A DNA stretch of 64,000 nt. It comes from Desulfovibrio sp. JY. GTDB lineage: Bacteria; Desulfobacterota; Desulfovibrionia; Desulfovibrionales; Desulfovibrionaceae. The stretch is taken from positions 1,178,001-1,242,000 of the forward strand of contig CP082962.1 in the NCBI GenBank assembly GCA_021730285.1. The letters are read 5' to 3'. The position numbers were made by a program, and so were the translations under genes. Under the pieces are notes generated by a model, which made no database searches, had not been told where the DNA came from, and saw only the letters and a program-made list of their open reading frames with translations. Below, one piece after another: positions 36,924 to 45,908 of the stretch (positions are counted from its first letter, which is position 1; each line of letters starts with the position of its first letter).

Positions 36924-36980
36924 GACAATGGGGTGTCAGGGGACCGTCGCAGGATGCCATCAGGACATCAATGGGGTGTC
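36924..36980. promoter_or_regulatory. Candidate operator for the WYL regulator
   Basis: CAATGGGGTGTC occurs twice (36926-36937 and 36969-36980), 43 bp apart. The first copy lies in the inverted repeat CTGACA-ATGGGG-TGTCAG (36923-36940). The second is in GACA-N9-TGTC (36965-36980). They sit in the only divergent promoter region of the island, so binding by the adjacent YafY-type regulator is a reasonable inference. Confidence 0.4.
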
Positions 36981-37008
36981 TGCTAACATACCATGAAAGG
37001 GAAAAGTT

Positions 37009-37341
37009 ATGTCCATCGAACTGCCCACTGCCATCGCCGGTTACTTCACGGCGGCCAACGCCCACGACGCCACGGCCATGCTGCGCTTTTTCACCCAGGA
37101 AGCGGCTGTCATCGATGAAAAAGAGGAACGGCGTGGCCATGCGGCCATTGGCGCCTGGGAAAAGGAAACCTACGAACAGTACCAACCGCATGCGGAGCCC
37201 GTCTCCGTCCAACGGCTGGGAGAAGAAGTCGTGGTCATGGCTGCTGTTTCCGGCAACTTCGCCGGCAGCCCCGTGACCTTGCGTTTCGCATTCCGGCTCA
37301 CCGGGGGGATGATCGGTCGACTGGAGATCACCGTACCGTAG
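37009..37341 (+). CDS. SnoaL/NTF2-like protein
   Basis: A 110-residue protein of the cone-shaped NTF2 fold. It starts with the helix LPTAIAGYFTAANAHDATAMLRFFTQEAAVIDEKEERRGHAAIGAW, typical of SnoaL-like polyketide-cyclase/isomerase relatives, and ends in beta strands (VTLRFAFRLTGGMIGRLEITVP). These proteins often bind small hydrophobic ligands. AAAGGGAAAAG precedes the ATG. It is divergent from the MDR dehydrogenase; the pair may handle one reactive or aromatic compound. This is inference. Confidence 0.75.
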   Translation: MSIELPTAIAGYFTAANAHDATAMLRFFTQEAAVIDEKEERRGHAAIGAWEKETYEQYQPHAEPVSVQRLGEEVVVMAAVSGNFAGSPVTLRFAFRLTGGMIGRLEITVP

Positions 37342-37399
37342 GCAGGACAGGCCAACGCTATGGCGCGCTCCGCTCGCTTCTCCTTGGCAACCCCAGCTG

Positions 37400-37438
37400 A
37401 AAAAAGCGGCCTACGTCGACCACGTAAGCCGCTTTTTT
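37400..37438. terminator. Bidirectional terminator at the right end of the island cargo
   Basis: AGCGGCCTACGT and ACGTAAGCCGCT (one wobble) form a 12-bp stem with a CGACC loop, flanked by A and T runs on the two sides. It can stop transcription from the SnoaL-like gene and, on the other strand, from the integrase remnant. Confidence 0.8.
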
Positions 37439-37443
37439 CGTTT

Positions 37444-37462
37444 GTCCACACGAAGTCCACAT
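37444..37462 (+). repeat. Island boundary direct repeat, copy 2
   Basis: An exact second copy of GTCCACACGAAGTCCACAT, 2.65 kb from copy 1 and 25 bp from the integrase stop codon. It is again preceded by a terminator hairpin and a T-rich run. Confidence 0.7.
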
Positions 37463-37486
37463 TTCCGACCTTGGGAGTCCAAAACT

Positions 37487-37969
37487 TTACCCCTGCTCCT
37501 GCGCGACCTTCTGGATGCTGACGACCTTCCCTGGTCCGCGCTTGCCCATGACCGCTTCCATGGCTTCCTGGGTCTGCTTGAGGCCGAGGCTCTGGAGGTA
37601 ACGGGGCGTGGTCTGCGGCGACTTGTGGCGCAAGACGGACTGGATGACGGCCACCGGCTGCCCTTCACGGTACAGGATGCTGGCCGTGAGATGCCGAATG
37701 GCGTGGAAGCCAAACTCCCTGACGCCGGCCTTCTTGCACAGCCGCTCCATCAGGTGCTGCCGGTTGGTGAACGGCTGCCCCAGGTATTCCTTGCAGAAGG
37801 CATGCGCCTCCACAGTTACGAATACGGACTCGGAGGCAATGGGGCGATGCTCCCACCACGCCATGAGGACCTTCTTGAGCCGTTGCACCATGGGGACCGG
37901 GTCAGGTTCCAGGTCACCTTCCGCGCGTTTTCTCGTCCAAAGGGGAGATGCGGGCGTCGCCGAAAAGGA
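37487..37969 (-). pseudogene. Tyrosine-recombinase (phage integrase) remnant, 5'-truncated
   Basis: Only the C-terminal catalytic part survives. The visible stretch from SPLWTRKR (about 37934) through DPVPMVQRLKK to the end carries the second half of the active site: FHAIRHLTAS (His-x-x-Arg), LRHKSPQTTPRYLQSLG (His and the nucleophilic Tyr). The first catalytic Arg box and the N-terminal DNA-binding domains are missing. Homology-like sequence starts straight after the TAG of nfnB, in the same frame, so the junction probably arose by deletion. An internal ATG at 37891 could start a 134-residue fragment, but it would be inactive. It marks a former integrative element next to tRNA-Glu. Confidence 0.8.
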
Positions 37970-39415
37970 CTAGCCCCGGGCAGGTTCCTGCCTGAACTTA
38001 TTGGCGATCGAGGCAGCCGCGCGGCGACCGGCCCCCATGGCCGAAATGACCGTGGCCGCCCCCGTGACGATGTCGCCGCCGGCGAAGACGTTGGGGATGC
38101 TCGTTTCACCTGTCTCCTCATTGACGACAATGTAGCCGCGGTCGTTGGTGGCAAGGCCAGGCGTCGTGCGGGGCAAAAGAGGGTTCGCCCGAGTGCCGAC
38201 GGCCACAATAGCCATGTCCACCGGGAGTTCGCAGTACTGCCCCTCGCAGGCCAGGGGGCGGCAGCGGCCGGAATCATCGGGTTCGCCCAGGCGCATCTTC
38301 TGCAGCACCACCGAGACCAAGCGTCCCGATGGATCGCCATTGAACGACAACGGCGCGTGCAGACACATAAGCTCGATGCCCTCCTCCTTGGCGTGGTGCA
38401 GCTCTTCCAACCTGGCCGGCATCTCATTCTCGGTGCGGCGATAGACGATGGAGACCCGTTCGGCGCCCATGCGCGCCGCCGTGCGGGCGGAATCCAGGGC
38501 CACGTTGCCCGCCCCGAAAACCACCACGCGCCTGCCTGGATAGACCGGGGTGTCCCACTCCGGGAAGGCGTAAGCCCGGCCCAGATTGACCCGGGTCAGG
38601 TACTCGTTGGCGGAAAAAACGCCGATGTGGTTCTCGCCGGGTATGCCGAGAAAGACCGGCAAGCCCGCGCCCACGCCGATGAACACGGCCTTGTAGCCCG
38701 AATCCAGCAGATCCTGGACGTCGATGGTGCGTCCGCCGACCCAGTTGGTGTAAAACCGCACGCCCATGGCGGTCATGGCTTCGATTTCACGGCGCACCAC
38801 GGCCTTGGGCAGGCGGAATTCCGGAATGCCGTAGACCAGCACCCCGCCGGGTTCATGCAGGGCCTCGTAGACGTCCACGCCGATGCCCTGGGCAGCCAGG
38901 GAGCCGGCCACGGTCAGCCCGGCCGGGCCGGCGCCGATGCAAGCCACGCGTAGGCCGTCGAGCCCAGGCGGACATGCCGGCGCGCCGGTCAGGGTCTCGC
39001 AGGCGTCCGAGGCCATGAACGTATCGGCCACATAGCGCTCCAGCCGGCCGATTGCCACGGGCTCGCCTTTCTTGCCCAGGATGCAGGCGGCCTCGCATTG
39101 GCTCTCCTGGGGACAGACCCGGCCACAGACCGCCGGAAGTGAATTGGTTTTCCGGATGACGCCGTACGCGGCAGTGATGTCACCCGCGGCCAGGGCGGCG
39201 ATGAAGCCGGGGATGTCGATGCCCACCGGACAGCCCGAAACGCAGGCCGGCTTTTTGCATCGCAGGCACCGCGACGCCTCGGCCAGGGCCATCTCCCGGC
39301 TGTAGCCCAGCGCCACCTCGTCGAAATTCCCCACGCGCACACGCGGCAGTTGCTCGGGCATGGGCGTGCGCGGCATCCTTTTGCCATTACCGTCACTGGG
39401 AGCAGCGGCACACAT
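37970..39415 (-). CDS. nfnB: NADPH-dependent flavin oxidoreductase subunit NfnB / GltD-like
   Basis: A 481-residue FAD/NADPH and iron-sulfur protein of the glutamate-synthase small-subunit family. The N-terminus has PRTPMPEQ and clustered cysteines (CLRCKKPACVSGCPV; CGRVCPQESQCEAAC) for two [4Fe-4S] clusters. FAD and NAD(P) sites appear as CIGAGPAGLTVAG and VVFGAGNVALDSA. The C-terminus has VFAGGDIVTGAATVISAMGAG. Paired with nfnA it forms the bifurcating NADH-dependent ferredoxin:NADP oxidoreductase. The start overlaps nfnA by 23 bp. An in-frame ATG at residue 14 would lack part of the conserved N-terminus. The 3' end abuts the integrase remnant. Confidence 0.9.
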   Translation of the reverse strand: MCAAAPSDGNGKRMPRTPMPEQLPRVRVGNFDEVALGYSREMALAEASRCLRCKKPACVSGCPVGIDIPGFIAALAAGDITAAYGVIRKTNSLPAVCGRVCPQESQCEAACILGKKGEPVAIGRLERYVADTFMASDACETLTGAPACPPGLDGLRVACIGAGPAGLTVAGSLAAQGIGVDVYEALHEPGGVLVYGIPEFRLPKAVVRREIEAMTAMGVRFYTNWVGGRTIDVQDLLDSGYKAVFIGVGAGLPVFLGIPGENHIGVFSANEYLTRVNLGRAYAFPEWDTPVYPGRRVVVFGAGNVALDSARTAARMGAERVSIVYRRTENEMPARLEELHHAKEEGIELMCLHAPLSFNGDPSGRLVSVVLQKMRLGEPDDSGRCRPLACEGQYCELPVDMAIVAVGTRANPLLPRTTPGLATNDRGYIVVNEETGETSIPNVFAGGDIVTGAATVISAMGAGRRAAASIANKFRQEPARG

Positions 39416-40247
39416 GGTGTTTTTTAAACTCCTCGTAAGATCTTTTTTCCATGGTCGTAAACGCGTTCAGGCGCTGGGCGAGTTCCTTGAAGTCCACGCG
39501 CGCGCCGTCAAACTCCGGGCCATCGACGCAGGCGAAGCGGACTTCCCCGTCGACCCGGACGCGACAGGCGCCGCACATGCCGATACCGTCGAGCATGATG
39601 GAGTTGAGACTGACAAGGCAAGGGATGCTGAAACGGGCGGCCACTGCGGACACCGCCGCCATCATGGGCACCGGGCCAACGGCCAGCACCTCGGCCACCG
39701 GGGAATCGTCGCCAAGACGCTCCTCCAGAAGCTCCGTCACCAGCCCCTGGCGGCCGTAGGACCCATCATTGGTGGAGATGAGCACTGCAGCGCACACGCG
39801 CCGCAGTTCCTCCTCGAAGAGCAACAGATCCTTGGTGCGCGCGCCGATGATGCCGATCACGCGGTTGCCGGCCTGATGGTGGCCCTTGGCGATGTGGTGC
39901 ATGGCGGCGATGCCCGTGCCGCCGCCCACGCAGACAATGGCTCCTTCGCGGTGGTGGATGTCGGTTGGCTTGCCGAGCGGACCGCACAGGTCGAGGAGGA
40001 CGTCGCCGGCCTCCAGGGTGTCGAGGTGCGCGGTGGTTTTGCCAAGGACGAGGTAGACCAGGGTGATGGTGCCAGCCGTGGCATCGGCGTCGGCAATGGT
40101 GAGCGGGATGCGCTCCCCTTTTTCGCAGACCCGCAGGATGACGAAATTGCCGGGCCTGGCCTTGTCCGCAATGTGCGGAGCCTTGATGACCAGCTCGCTG
40201 GTCTGGCCGGGGATAAGCCGGCGCTTGCGGATGATGGTGTTTGTCAT
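39393..40247 (-). CDS. nfnA: NfnA: FAD/NAD-binding ferredoxin-NADP reductase-type subunit
   Basis: A 284-residue ferredoxin-NADP-reductase-type protein with FAD-binding RIPLTIAD, NAD-binding VGGGTGIAAMHHIA and, near the C-terminus, cysteines in GIGMCGACRV and FACVDGPEF for a [2Fe-2S] cluster. With nfnB it would couple reduced ferredoxin, NADH and NADP, moving electrons between them. The ATG at 40247 follows AAGGA; the frame is open upstream but overlaps the DRTGG gene. The link to an NADPH-producing icd and a ferredoxin-reducing kor operon 13-20 kb away is metabolic inference. Confidence 0.9.
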   Translation of the reverse strand: MTNTIIRKRRLIPGQTSELVIKAPHIADKARPGNFVILRVCEKGERIPLTIADADATAGTITLVYLVLGKTTAHLDTLEAGDVLLDLCGPLGKPTDIHHREGAIVCVGGGTGIAAMHHIAKGHHQAGNRVIGIIGARTKDLLLFEEELRRVCAAVLISTNDGSYGRQGLVTELLEERLGDDSPVAEVLAVGPVPMMAAVSAVAARFSIPCLVSLNSIMLDGIGMCGACRVRVDGEVRFACVDGPEFDGARVDFKELAQRLNAFTTMEKRSYEEFKKHHVCRCSQ

Positions 40248-40300
40248 GCCGGGTTCCTTGCAGGACGAGGGTTCGGAATGAGCGCGGCCTCGCGGCCGCG

Positions 40301-41365
40301 CTAGAACCCCAGGTTGCGCTTGAGGGCGGCCATGTTGATTGCCTGGAGCACGAGCTTGGAGCCGTGTTCGATGCGGGAGTTGTCGCGCAGTTTTTCGCGC
40401 GTCAGAATCAATTCCATTTTCTTGGCCACGGTGAAGGTATCGTCGCGCACCACGATGACCGGCACGCCCTTGTCCTCGGCCTTGGCCAGGATGATGTCGT
40501 TGGGGTAGAGGTTGCCGGCCAGGATCAGCGCCGCGCAGCCGCCTTCCAGGGCCACGAGTTGCAGGTCGGCCCGGTCGCCGCCGCACAGGATGGCCACGTC
40601 CTTATGGCGTTTGAAGAAGGTGACGAAGTTCTCCACCTGCATGGTGCCGATCAGGAAGTTGACCACCAGATTGTCGGTGCGCCCGCCCGTGGTGATCATG
40701 CGGCCGCCCAGGCCATGGGCCAGGTCGCCCGCGCGCACGGCGAACATGATGGGGTCGTGAGGCACGATGCCGAGCACGTCCACGCCGCGCCGCTTGAGGA
40801 AGGGCACGATCAGCGTCTCGGCTTCCTCGCGGAAGTGGTCGGGCACGTCGTTTAGGATGACGCCGACCAGGTCGTCGCCCAGGGCTTCCTTGGCCGCGGC
40901 CAGGTAGTCGTAGTTGTACTCCTGGATATAGCGGTCGACGAGCAGGACCTTGGCGCCGATGGCGCTGGCCACGGATACGCCGTCCACGCCGCAGTACTTG
41001 CCGGAGTACAGGAAGCTGCCCGAACCGCCGACCAGCATGAGGTCCTTGCCGGCGGAGAGCTTCTTATAGCTGTCGACGATGCCCGGCATCAGGTTGGCGC
41101 AATCCTCCAGGAAGGCGCGCATATGGAAATCCCGGGTGATGACCACGGGACTGACCAGCGAAGGGGACTCCGACAGGCCCAGGGCCTGCTGCATGAAATG
41201 GGCGTCCTCGTCGCCGATCTGGTTGTTGATCTTGTGGGGCACGGCGCCGACAGGCTTCATGTAGCCGATGGTCTTGCCTTCGCGCTGAAACTGCTGCCCC
41301 AGGGCCAGCGTGACGAGGTTCTTGCCCGAATATCCCTGCGTGGACCCGATATAGAGACCGATCAT
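40301..41365 (-). CDS. P-loop/DRTGG-domain protein (phosphotransacetylase N-terminal-like)
   Basis: A 354-residue protein with an N-terminal BioD-like P-loop domain and a C-terminal DRTGG domain, as in the regulatory N-terminal half of long phosphotransacetylases. The first residues read IGLYIGSTQGYSGKNLVTLALG (P-loop variant STQGYSGKN), and the DRTGG-like domain has GGRMITTGGRTDNLVV and VAILCGGDRADLQ. It lacks the catalytic phosphotransacetylase domain. The ribosome site AGGAGG lies 8 bp before the ATG, and the 13-nt leader GGAGGAACAATCC is identical to that before the SucCD gene at 52635. It sits between ADP-forming acyl-CoA synthetase and nfnA in one operon; a sensing or regulatory role for acyl-phosphate metabolism is likely but unproven. 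Confidence 0.82.
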   Translation of the reverse strand: MIGLYIGSTQGYSGKNLVTLALGQQFQREGKTIGYMKPVGAVPHKINNQIGDEDAHFMQQALGLSESPSLVSPVVITRDFHMRAFLEDCANLMPGIVDSYKKLSAGKDLMLVGGSGSFLYSGKYCGVDGVSVASAIGAKVLLVDRYIQEYNYDYLAAAKEALGDDLVGVILNDVPDHFREEAETLIVPFLKRRGVDVLGIVPHDPIMFAVRAGDLAHGLGGRMITTGGRTDNLVVNFLIGTMQVENFVTFFKRHKDVAILCGGDRADLQLVALEGGCAALILAGNLYPNDIILAKAEDKGVPVIVVRDDTFTVAKKMELILTREKLRDNSRIEHGSKLVLQAINMAALKRNLGF

Positions 41366-41389
41366 AGGATTGTTCCTCCTGGATTCTGC

Positions 41390-43501
41390 TTACTTTGCGC
41401 TCAGGGTGATCCGCACGTCGGCGACCACGGCCTTTTCCGCGTTGACCAGCACCGGGTTGAACTCGGCTTCCTGGATCTCCGGGAAATCCAGAGCCAGTTC
41501 CGACATGGTGAGCAGGATGTCCTCGATGGCCTGGAAGTTGACCGGCGGCTCGCCGCGCACGCCCTTAAGGAGCATGTACGACTTGATCTCGCGGATGATC
41601 CCCTTGGCGTCGTCGCGCCCGAGCGGAGCCAGGCGGAAGGCGATGTCCTTTAAGATTTCCACGTAGATGCCGCCGAGGCCGAACATCAGAAGCGGACCGA
41701 ACTGGTCGTCGCGCTTGAACCCGATGATGATCTCCTTGCAGCCCTTGGGGGCCATTTCCTGGACCAGACAGCCGGCGATATACGCTTCGGGGCGCATACG
41801 CTGGGCTCGAGCCGTGATGTCGAAGAAGGCGTTTTTCACGGCCTCGGCGTCGGTGAGGTTCACCTTGACGCCGCCCACGTCCGACTTGTGCGAGATCTGC
41901 GGCGAGGCGATCTTTAAAACCACCGGGTAGCCGATCTTTTCCGCGCCGGCCACGGCCTCGTCCGACGAGCGGGCCAACACCGTGTTGGGGGTGGGCAGGT
42001 TGTAGGCGCGAAGCACTTCCTGGGCCTGGAACTCGACCACTTCGGTCGCGCCCTTGGACCGGGCCTCGTTGATGACGAGGCGCGCCTTCTGGCGGTTGCG
42101 CCGGATCTCCGGGAACTCCTGGGCCGGGGTCTGCCGCCAGAGGTAGTACTTGTACATGGTCTCGATGCTGGCGATCAGCGGCTCGGGGTAGACCGAGCAG
42201 GGGATGCTGGCGTCGTTTAGCATGCGCACGCCGGGTTTGGTGCGCATGCCGCCCATGTAGTTGACGAAGATGGGCTTCTTCGTGGTTTTGGCCACGTCGA
42301 TGATGGCCTGGGCCGTCTCGACGATCTGGGCCGAGGCGGTCGGGGTCAAAAGGATCAGGATCGAGTGCACCTGCGGGTCCTCGACCACCACTTCGAGGGC
42401 CTTGCGGTAGCGCTCGGCCGGGGCGTCGCCCACGAGGTCGACCGGGTTGTAGAGCGCCGCGTAGGGCGGCAGGAACTCCTTGAACCGCTCGATGGTGTTC
42501 GCCGACAGGCGCGCCATGTTGAGGAGCTGCGACTTTTCGATGGCGTCGGCGGCCAGAATGCCGGGACCGCCGGCGTTGGTGACCACGCACACCCCGGGGC
42601 CTTCGGGCAGGGGTTGGGTGGAGAAGGCCATGGCCAGATCGAAAAGCGTGCCCATGTCGCCCGCGCGGATGACGCCGGTCTTGCGGAAGGCGGCGGTGTA
42701 GGCCGCGTCCGAACCGGCGATGGCGCCGGTGTGGGAGGAGGCCGCCTTGGCGCCGGCGGTGGTGGTGCCGGACTTGATCATGATGACGGGCTTTTCCCGG
42801 CAGACCTTGGCCGCCTGCTCGATGAAGTCCGCGCCGTTGGAGACGTTTTCGATATAGCCCAGGATGACCTTGGTGTTCGGGTCGGTGCGCAGGTATTCCA
42901 GCATGTTGGCTTCGTTGACCACGGCCATGTTGCCCATGGACACGAACTTGGAAAACCCGACTTCCTCGCCGAGGGCCCAGTCGAGGATGGCGGTGCACAG
43001 CGCGCCGGACTGGGAGAAGAAGGCGATGGAGCCTTTCTTCGGATAGCCGGCGGCAAAGGAGGCGTTGTTGTCGTCATGGGTGCTTAAAAGGCCCAGGCAG
43101 TTGGGGCCGACCATGGCGATGTCGTTTTTCGTGCAGATTTCGATGAGCTGCTGTTCGAGGGCCGCGCCTTCGCGGCCGACTTCCTTGAATCCCGCCGTGA
43201 TGATGATGACGGAACGGACTTTACGGGCAGCCAGGGCCTCCATGGAAGGCACGACCGCCTTCACAGGGACGACGATGACGGCCAGGTCGAGGCCCTCGGG
43301 AAGGTCCTCGATGCTTTTGGTGACGGGAAGGCCCAGGATTGTATCGGATTTGGGATTGACGGGAATCAATGTTCCCTTGAATTCCGCATCCAGCATATTA
43401 TGCACCACCGTATGGCCGACTTTTCCCGGCTTATCGGACGCGCCGATGACGGCTACGGTTTTGGGCGCAAAAAGCGCGTGGATATTCTCTTTAAAACTCA
43501 T
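41390..43501 (-). CDS. ADP-forming acyl-CoA synthetase, fused alpha-beta (ACD family)
   Basis: A 703-residue enzyme that interconverts acyl-CoA + ADP + Pi and acid + CoA + ATP. Domain order is CoA-binding/ligase (alpha) first: VAVIGASDKPGKVGHTVVHNM near residue 17 and the catalytic-His region SSHTGAIAGSDAAY (about residue 255). An ATP-grasp (beta) part follows: EVLRAYNLPTPNTVLARSSDEAV, GYPVVLKIASPQISHKSDVGGV and the end LLDFPEIQEAEFNPVLV-like. It is probably used for acetate or another short acid. Operon mates are the DRTGG protein and nfnAB. A TGTTTCA half-site lies 21 bp before the ATG. Its domain order is opposite to the SucCD fusion at 50530. Confidence 0.88.
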   Translation of the reverse strand: MSFKENIHALFAPKTVAVIGASDKPGKVGHTVVHNMLDAEFKGTLIPVNPKSDTILGLPVTKSIEDLPEGLDLAVIVVPVKAVVPSMEALAARKVRSVIIITAGFKEVGREGAALEQQLIEICTKNDIAMVGPNCLGLLSTHDDNNASFAAGYPKKGSIAFFSQSGALCTAILDWALGEEVGFSKFVSMGNMAVVNEANMLEYLRTDPNTKVILGYIENVSNGADFIEQAAKVCREKPVIMIKSGTTTAGAKAASSHTGAIAGSDAAYTAAFRKTGVIRAGDMGTLFDLAMAFSTQPLPEGPGVCVVTNAGGPGILAADAIEKSQLLNMARLSANTIERFKEFLPPYAALYNPVDLVGDAPAERYRKALEVVVEDPQVHSILILLTPTASAQIVETAQAIIDVAKTTKKPIFVNYMGGMRTKPGVRMLNDASIPCSVYPEPLIASIETMYKYYLWRQTPAQEFPEIRRNRQKARLVINEARSKGATEVVEFQAQEVLRAYNLPTPNTVLARSSDEAVAGAEKIGYPVVLKIASPQISHKSDVGGVKVNLTDAEAVKNAFFDITARAQRMRPEAYIAGCLVQEMAPKGCKEIIIGFKRDDQFGPLLMFGLGGIYVEILKDIAFRLAPLGRDDAKGIIREIKSYMLLKGVRGEPPVNFQAIEDILLTMSELALDFPEIQEAEFNPVLVNAEKAVVADVRITLSAK

Positions 43502-43739
43502 TCGGCTACCTCGCTCGCCTCTGTTTCAATGCTACCGGGAAAGGCCGCCCGGCTTGGGCTTGTGCCCGGGATATCCCGCATGGCGCGGGCCATGTTGCCG
43601 CTTGTCCGCGGGTGTTCGCCACGGGGGCCCGCCTCGGGCGGCCCCCCGAGAAAGGCTCGCGCGGCCATGACGCGCCGGCTTTGGCCTGGAGACCCGCCCG
43701 TTGCGCCTCCGCCACCCCATGCCGTCGACTCGCTTCGGG

Positions 43740-45863
43740 TCACATCGCCAACGCCGGCGATTTCACCGATGAAGCCTTCAGGTCGTCGCTGTCCCTCTTG
43801 CCGATCCCGGGCTCCGGTGCCTGGGCAATCCCGTCGCGCAGGGTGTCGATCAATTCAAACAGGGTCGCGGTCTGCCCAGCCACTTCGGCCACGGCAAGGG
43901 AGGCCTCGGCCATGACCTGGCTGGTTTCCAAGGCGATGGCGTTGGTTTCGGTGATGGAACGGCTCATCTCCTCGGTGGCCGAGGACTGTTCCTCGGTGGC
44001 AGTGGCAATGGCCCGCACTTGGTCCGAGGCGATTCCTACCAGGGAAACGATCTCCTCAAGAGCCTCACCCGATTCATGGGCCTTGTCCGTGGCGACGGCG
44101 ATGGCGGCGACCGAGCCTTCCACATTGCCGATAGTGTGTCGGGCTCCTTGCTGCATGTCGGCGATGGCTTCCCCGACCTCCCCGGTGGCGTTCATGGTTT
44201 TTTCGGCGAGTTTCCTGACCTCATCGGCCACCACGGCGAAGCCGCGTCCGGCTTCGCCGGCCCGTGCGGCCTCGATGGCGGCATTGAGGGCCAGCAGGTT
44301 CGTCTGGTCGGCGATATCGTTGATGACGTCGATCACGGCGCCGATGTCCTGGGCCTGCTTGCCGAGATGCCCCATGTCCTCCTTGAGCGTGAGCGCCTGC
44401 TTACGCACGGCGTTGATCCGGGCGATGGCCTCGGAGACGATGTCCGCGCCGCGTTCGGCCTTTTTCCTGGTTTCATCAGCGGTGTTGGCCGCGCTGGAGG
44501 CGTTACGGGCCACCTCCATGACCGTGGCGTTGATTTCCTCCATGGCCGTGGCCGACTCAATCAGGCGCTCGGACTGGGCGTGCGCCTCTTCGCCGCAATG
44601 TCGCACCTTGGAGGAAAGCTTGTCCGAGGCGCTCGCGAGCACGCTCACCACGCCCTCGATGCGCACGGCGGCAGCGGACATGCCTTCGGCCTTGGAACTT
44701 TTCGCCAGCACCAAGGCCTCTTCGGCCTTCCGGGTGGCCTCCATGGCCCGGGCGGCTTCGGTTTGTGCGAGGGATTCCTTGCTCGCCACCGCATCCAGGG
44801 CTTCCCGCTGCGCCATGACCATTCTGACAAGGGAGTCCCCAAGCTCCCGCAATTCATGGCACACGGCCCGCGAGGAAAAAGTATGGGCCAGCTCGCCCTT
44901 GGAAACTCGGTGGGCGTAGTCCATGCACGCGGTAAGCGGCACATTGACCACGCGTTCGGTGAGCCCCCACAGAATGCCAAGCAGCAGGATCAGGACGATG
45001 CCGGCCATGACGGCCTCGTGTTTGACCACATCCCTCACCCGGGCGTTCAGGTCTTTCATGGGGGCCAGGACCACGAAGGTCCAACCCGTGAAGCCGTCCT
45101 TGCGCACCGATGCCAACTGGCCGTCCGGGGACGTGAGCATGGCGTGGTCCGTGACGCCCAGGGCCCGGTTGACCAGCGTGTCGGCAGCGGCGTCCTTTTT
45201 GAGCAACTGCCCGAGATCGGGATGCGACACGGCGGTGCCGTCTGGTTCGAAAATCAGGACATGGCCGGTTGACCCGATGCGGATGGTGGAAACGTGTTTG
45301 GTCAGATCCTTGAGAACCACCGTGGCGGTCATGACGCCCACGAGCTTTCCGCCCACCGTCACCGCCTGACACAACGTGACCACGGGCTGGTTGGATATCC
45401 TGCTCAAGATGGCCTTGGACTTGGCGTTGTCGCGCCCGTTGCCGACCACCGCCTGAAAATAGCCGCGGCCGGAAATGTCCGAACCGGCAAGCGGCCCGGG
45501 CAACGTGGACGCCACCTGTTTGCCGTCGGTGGCGTACAGGTTGCAGTAGGCCACGCCCAGGTTGGGCATGGCGGCCAGGATATTGCCCATGAACCTCCGG
45601 AAGTCCTCATGCCCACCGTCCGTCGCCGCCTGGATCTCGGGCAGTGCCGACCAGGCCTTGAGCGCCTGGACGGCCAGGGTCAGGGATTCGGACACATTGC
45701 TCACAATGGCCTGGGAGATGACCGGCAACTCGTCCCGGAGAATGTCCGTGGAGGCCTTGCGCGCGCCATCGGCTCCGATCATGGCCAGTCCGCCGAGGCC
45801 GACGGCCACGACGAGGAGCAAGGGCGTAAGGAACACCGTTTTAAACGAAAATTGCCGCCTCAT
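43740..45863 (-). CDS. Methyl-accepting chemotaxis protein with periplasmic Cache sensor
   Basis: A 707-residue chemoreceptor. Membrane helices lie near residues 7-30 and 285-305 and flank a double Cache sensor (about 35-280) with [25 protein letters not shown] and [20 protein letters not shown] region and the signalling hairpin with the tip [21 protein letters not shown] follow. ATG 45863 has AAAGGA 7 bp upstream; an in-frame ATG at 45899 has no such site. Cache domains bind small organic acids, and this gene lies beside the tricarboxylate catabolic genes, so a carboxylate ligand is possible. That is a guess. There is no CheR-tether motif at the end. Confidence 0.92.
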   Translation of the reverse strand: MRRQFSFKTVFLTPLLLVVAVGLGGLAMIGADGARKASTDILRDELPVISQAIVSNVSESLTLAVQALKAWSALPEIQAATDGGHEDFRRFMGNILAAMPNLGVAYCNLYATDGKQVASTLPGPLAGSDISGRGYFQAVVGNGRDNAKSKAILSRISNQPVVTLCQAVTVGGKLVGVMTATVVLKDLTKHVSTIRIGSTGHVLIFEPDGTAVSHPDLGQLLKKDAAADTLVNRALGVTDHAMLTSPDGQLASVRKDGFTGWTFVVLAPMKDLNARVRDVVKHEAVMAGIVLILLLGILWGLTERVVNVPLTACMDYAHRVSKGELAHTFSSRAVCHELRELGDSLVRMVMAQREALDAVASKESLAQTEAARAMEATRKAEEALVLAKSSKAEGMSAAAVRIEGVVSVLASASDKLSSKVRHCGEEAHAQSERLIESATAMEEINATVMEVARNASSAANTADETRKKAERGADIVSEAIARINAVRKQALTLKEDMGHLGKQAQDIGAVIDVINDIADQTNLLALNAAIEAARAGEAGRGFAVVADEVRKLAEKTMNATGEVGEAIADMQQGARHTIGNVEGSVAAIAVATDKAHESGEALEEIVSLVGIASDQVRAIATATEEQSSATEEMSRSITETNAIALETSQVMAEASLAVAEVAGQTATLFELIDTLRDGIAQAPEPGIGKRDSDDLKASSVKSPALAM

Positions 45864-45908
45864 GATTATTTCCTTTTGCGGACTGCACGGTCGCTTCATG
45901 CAAGCCAG

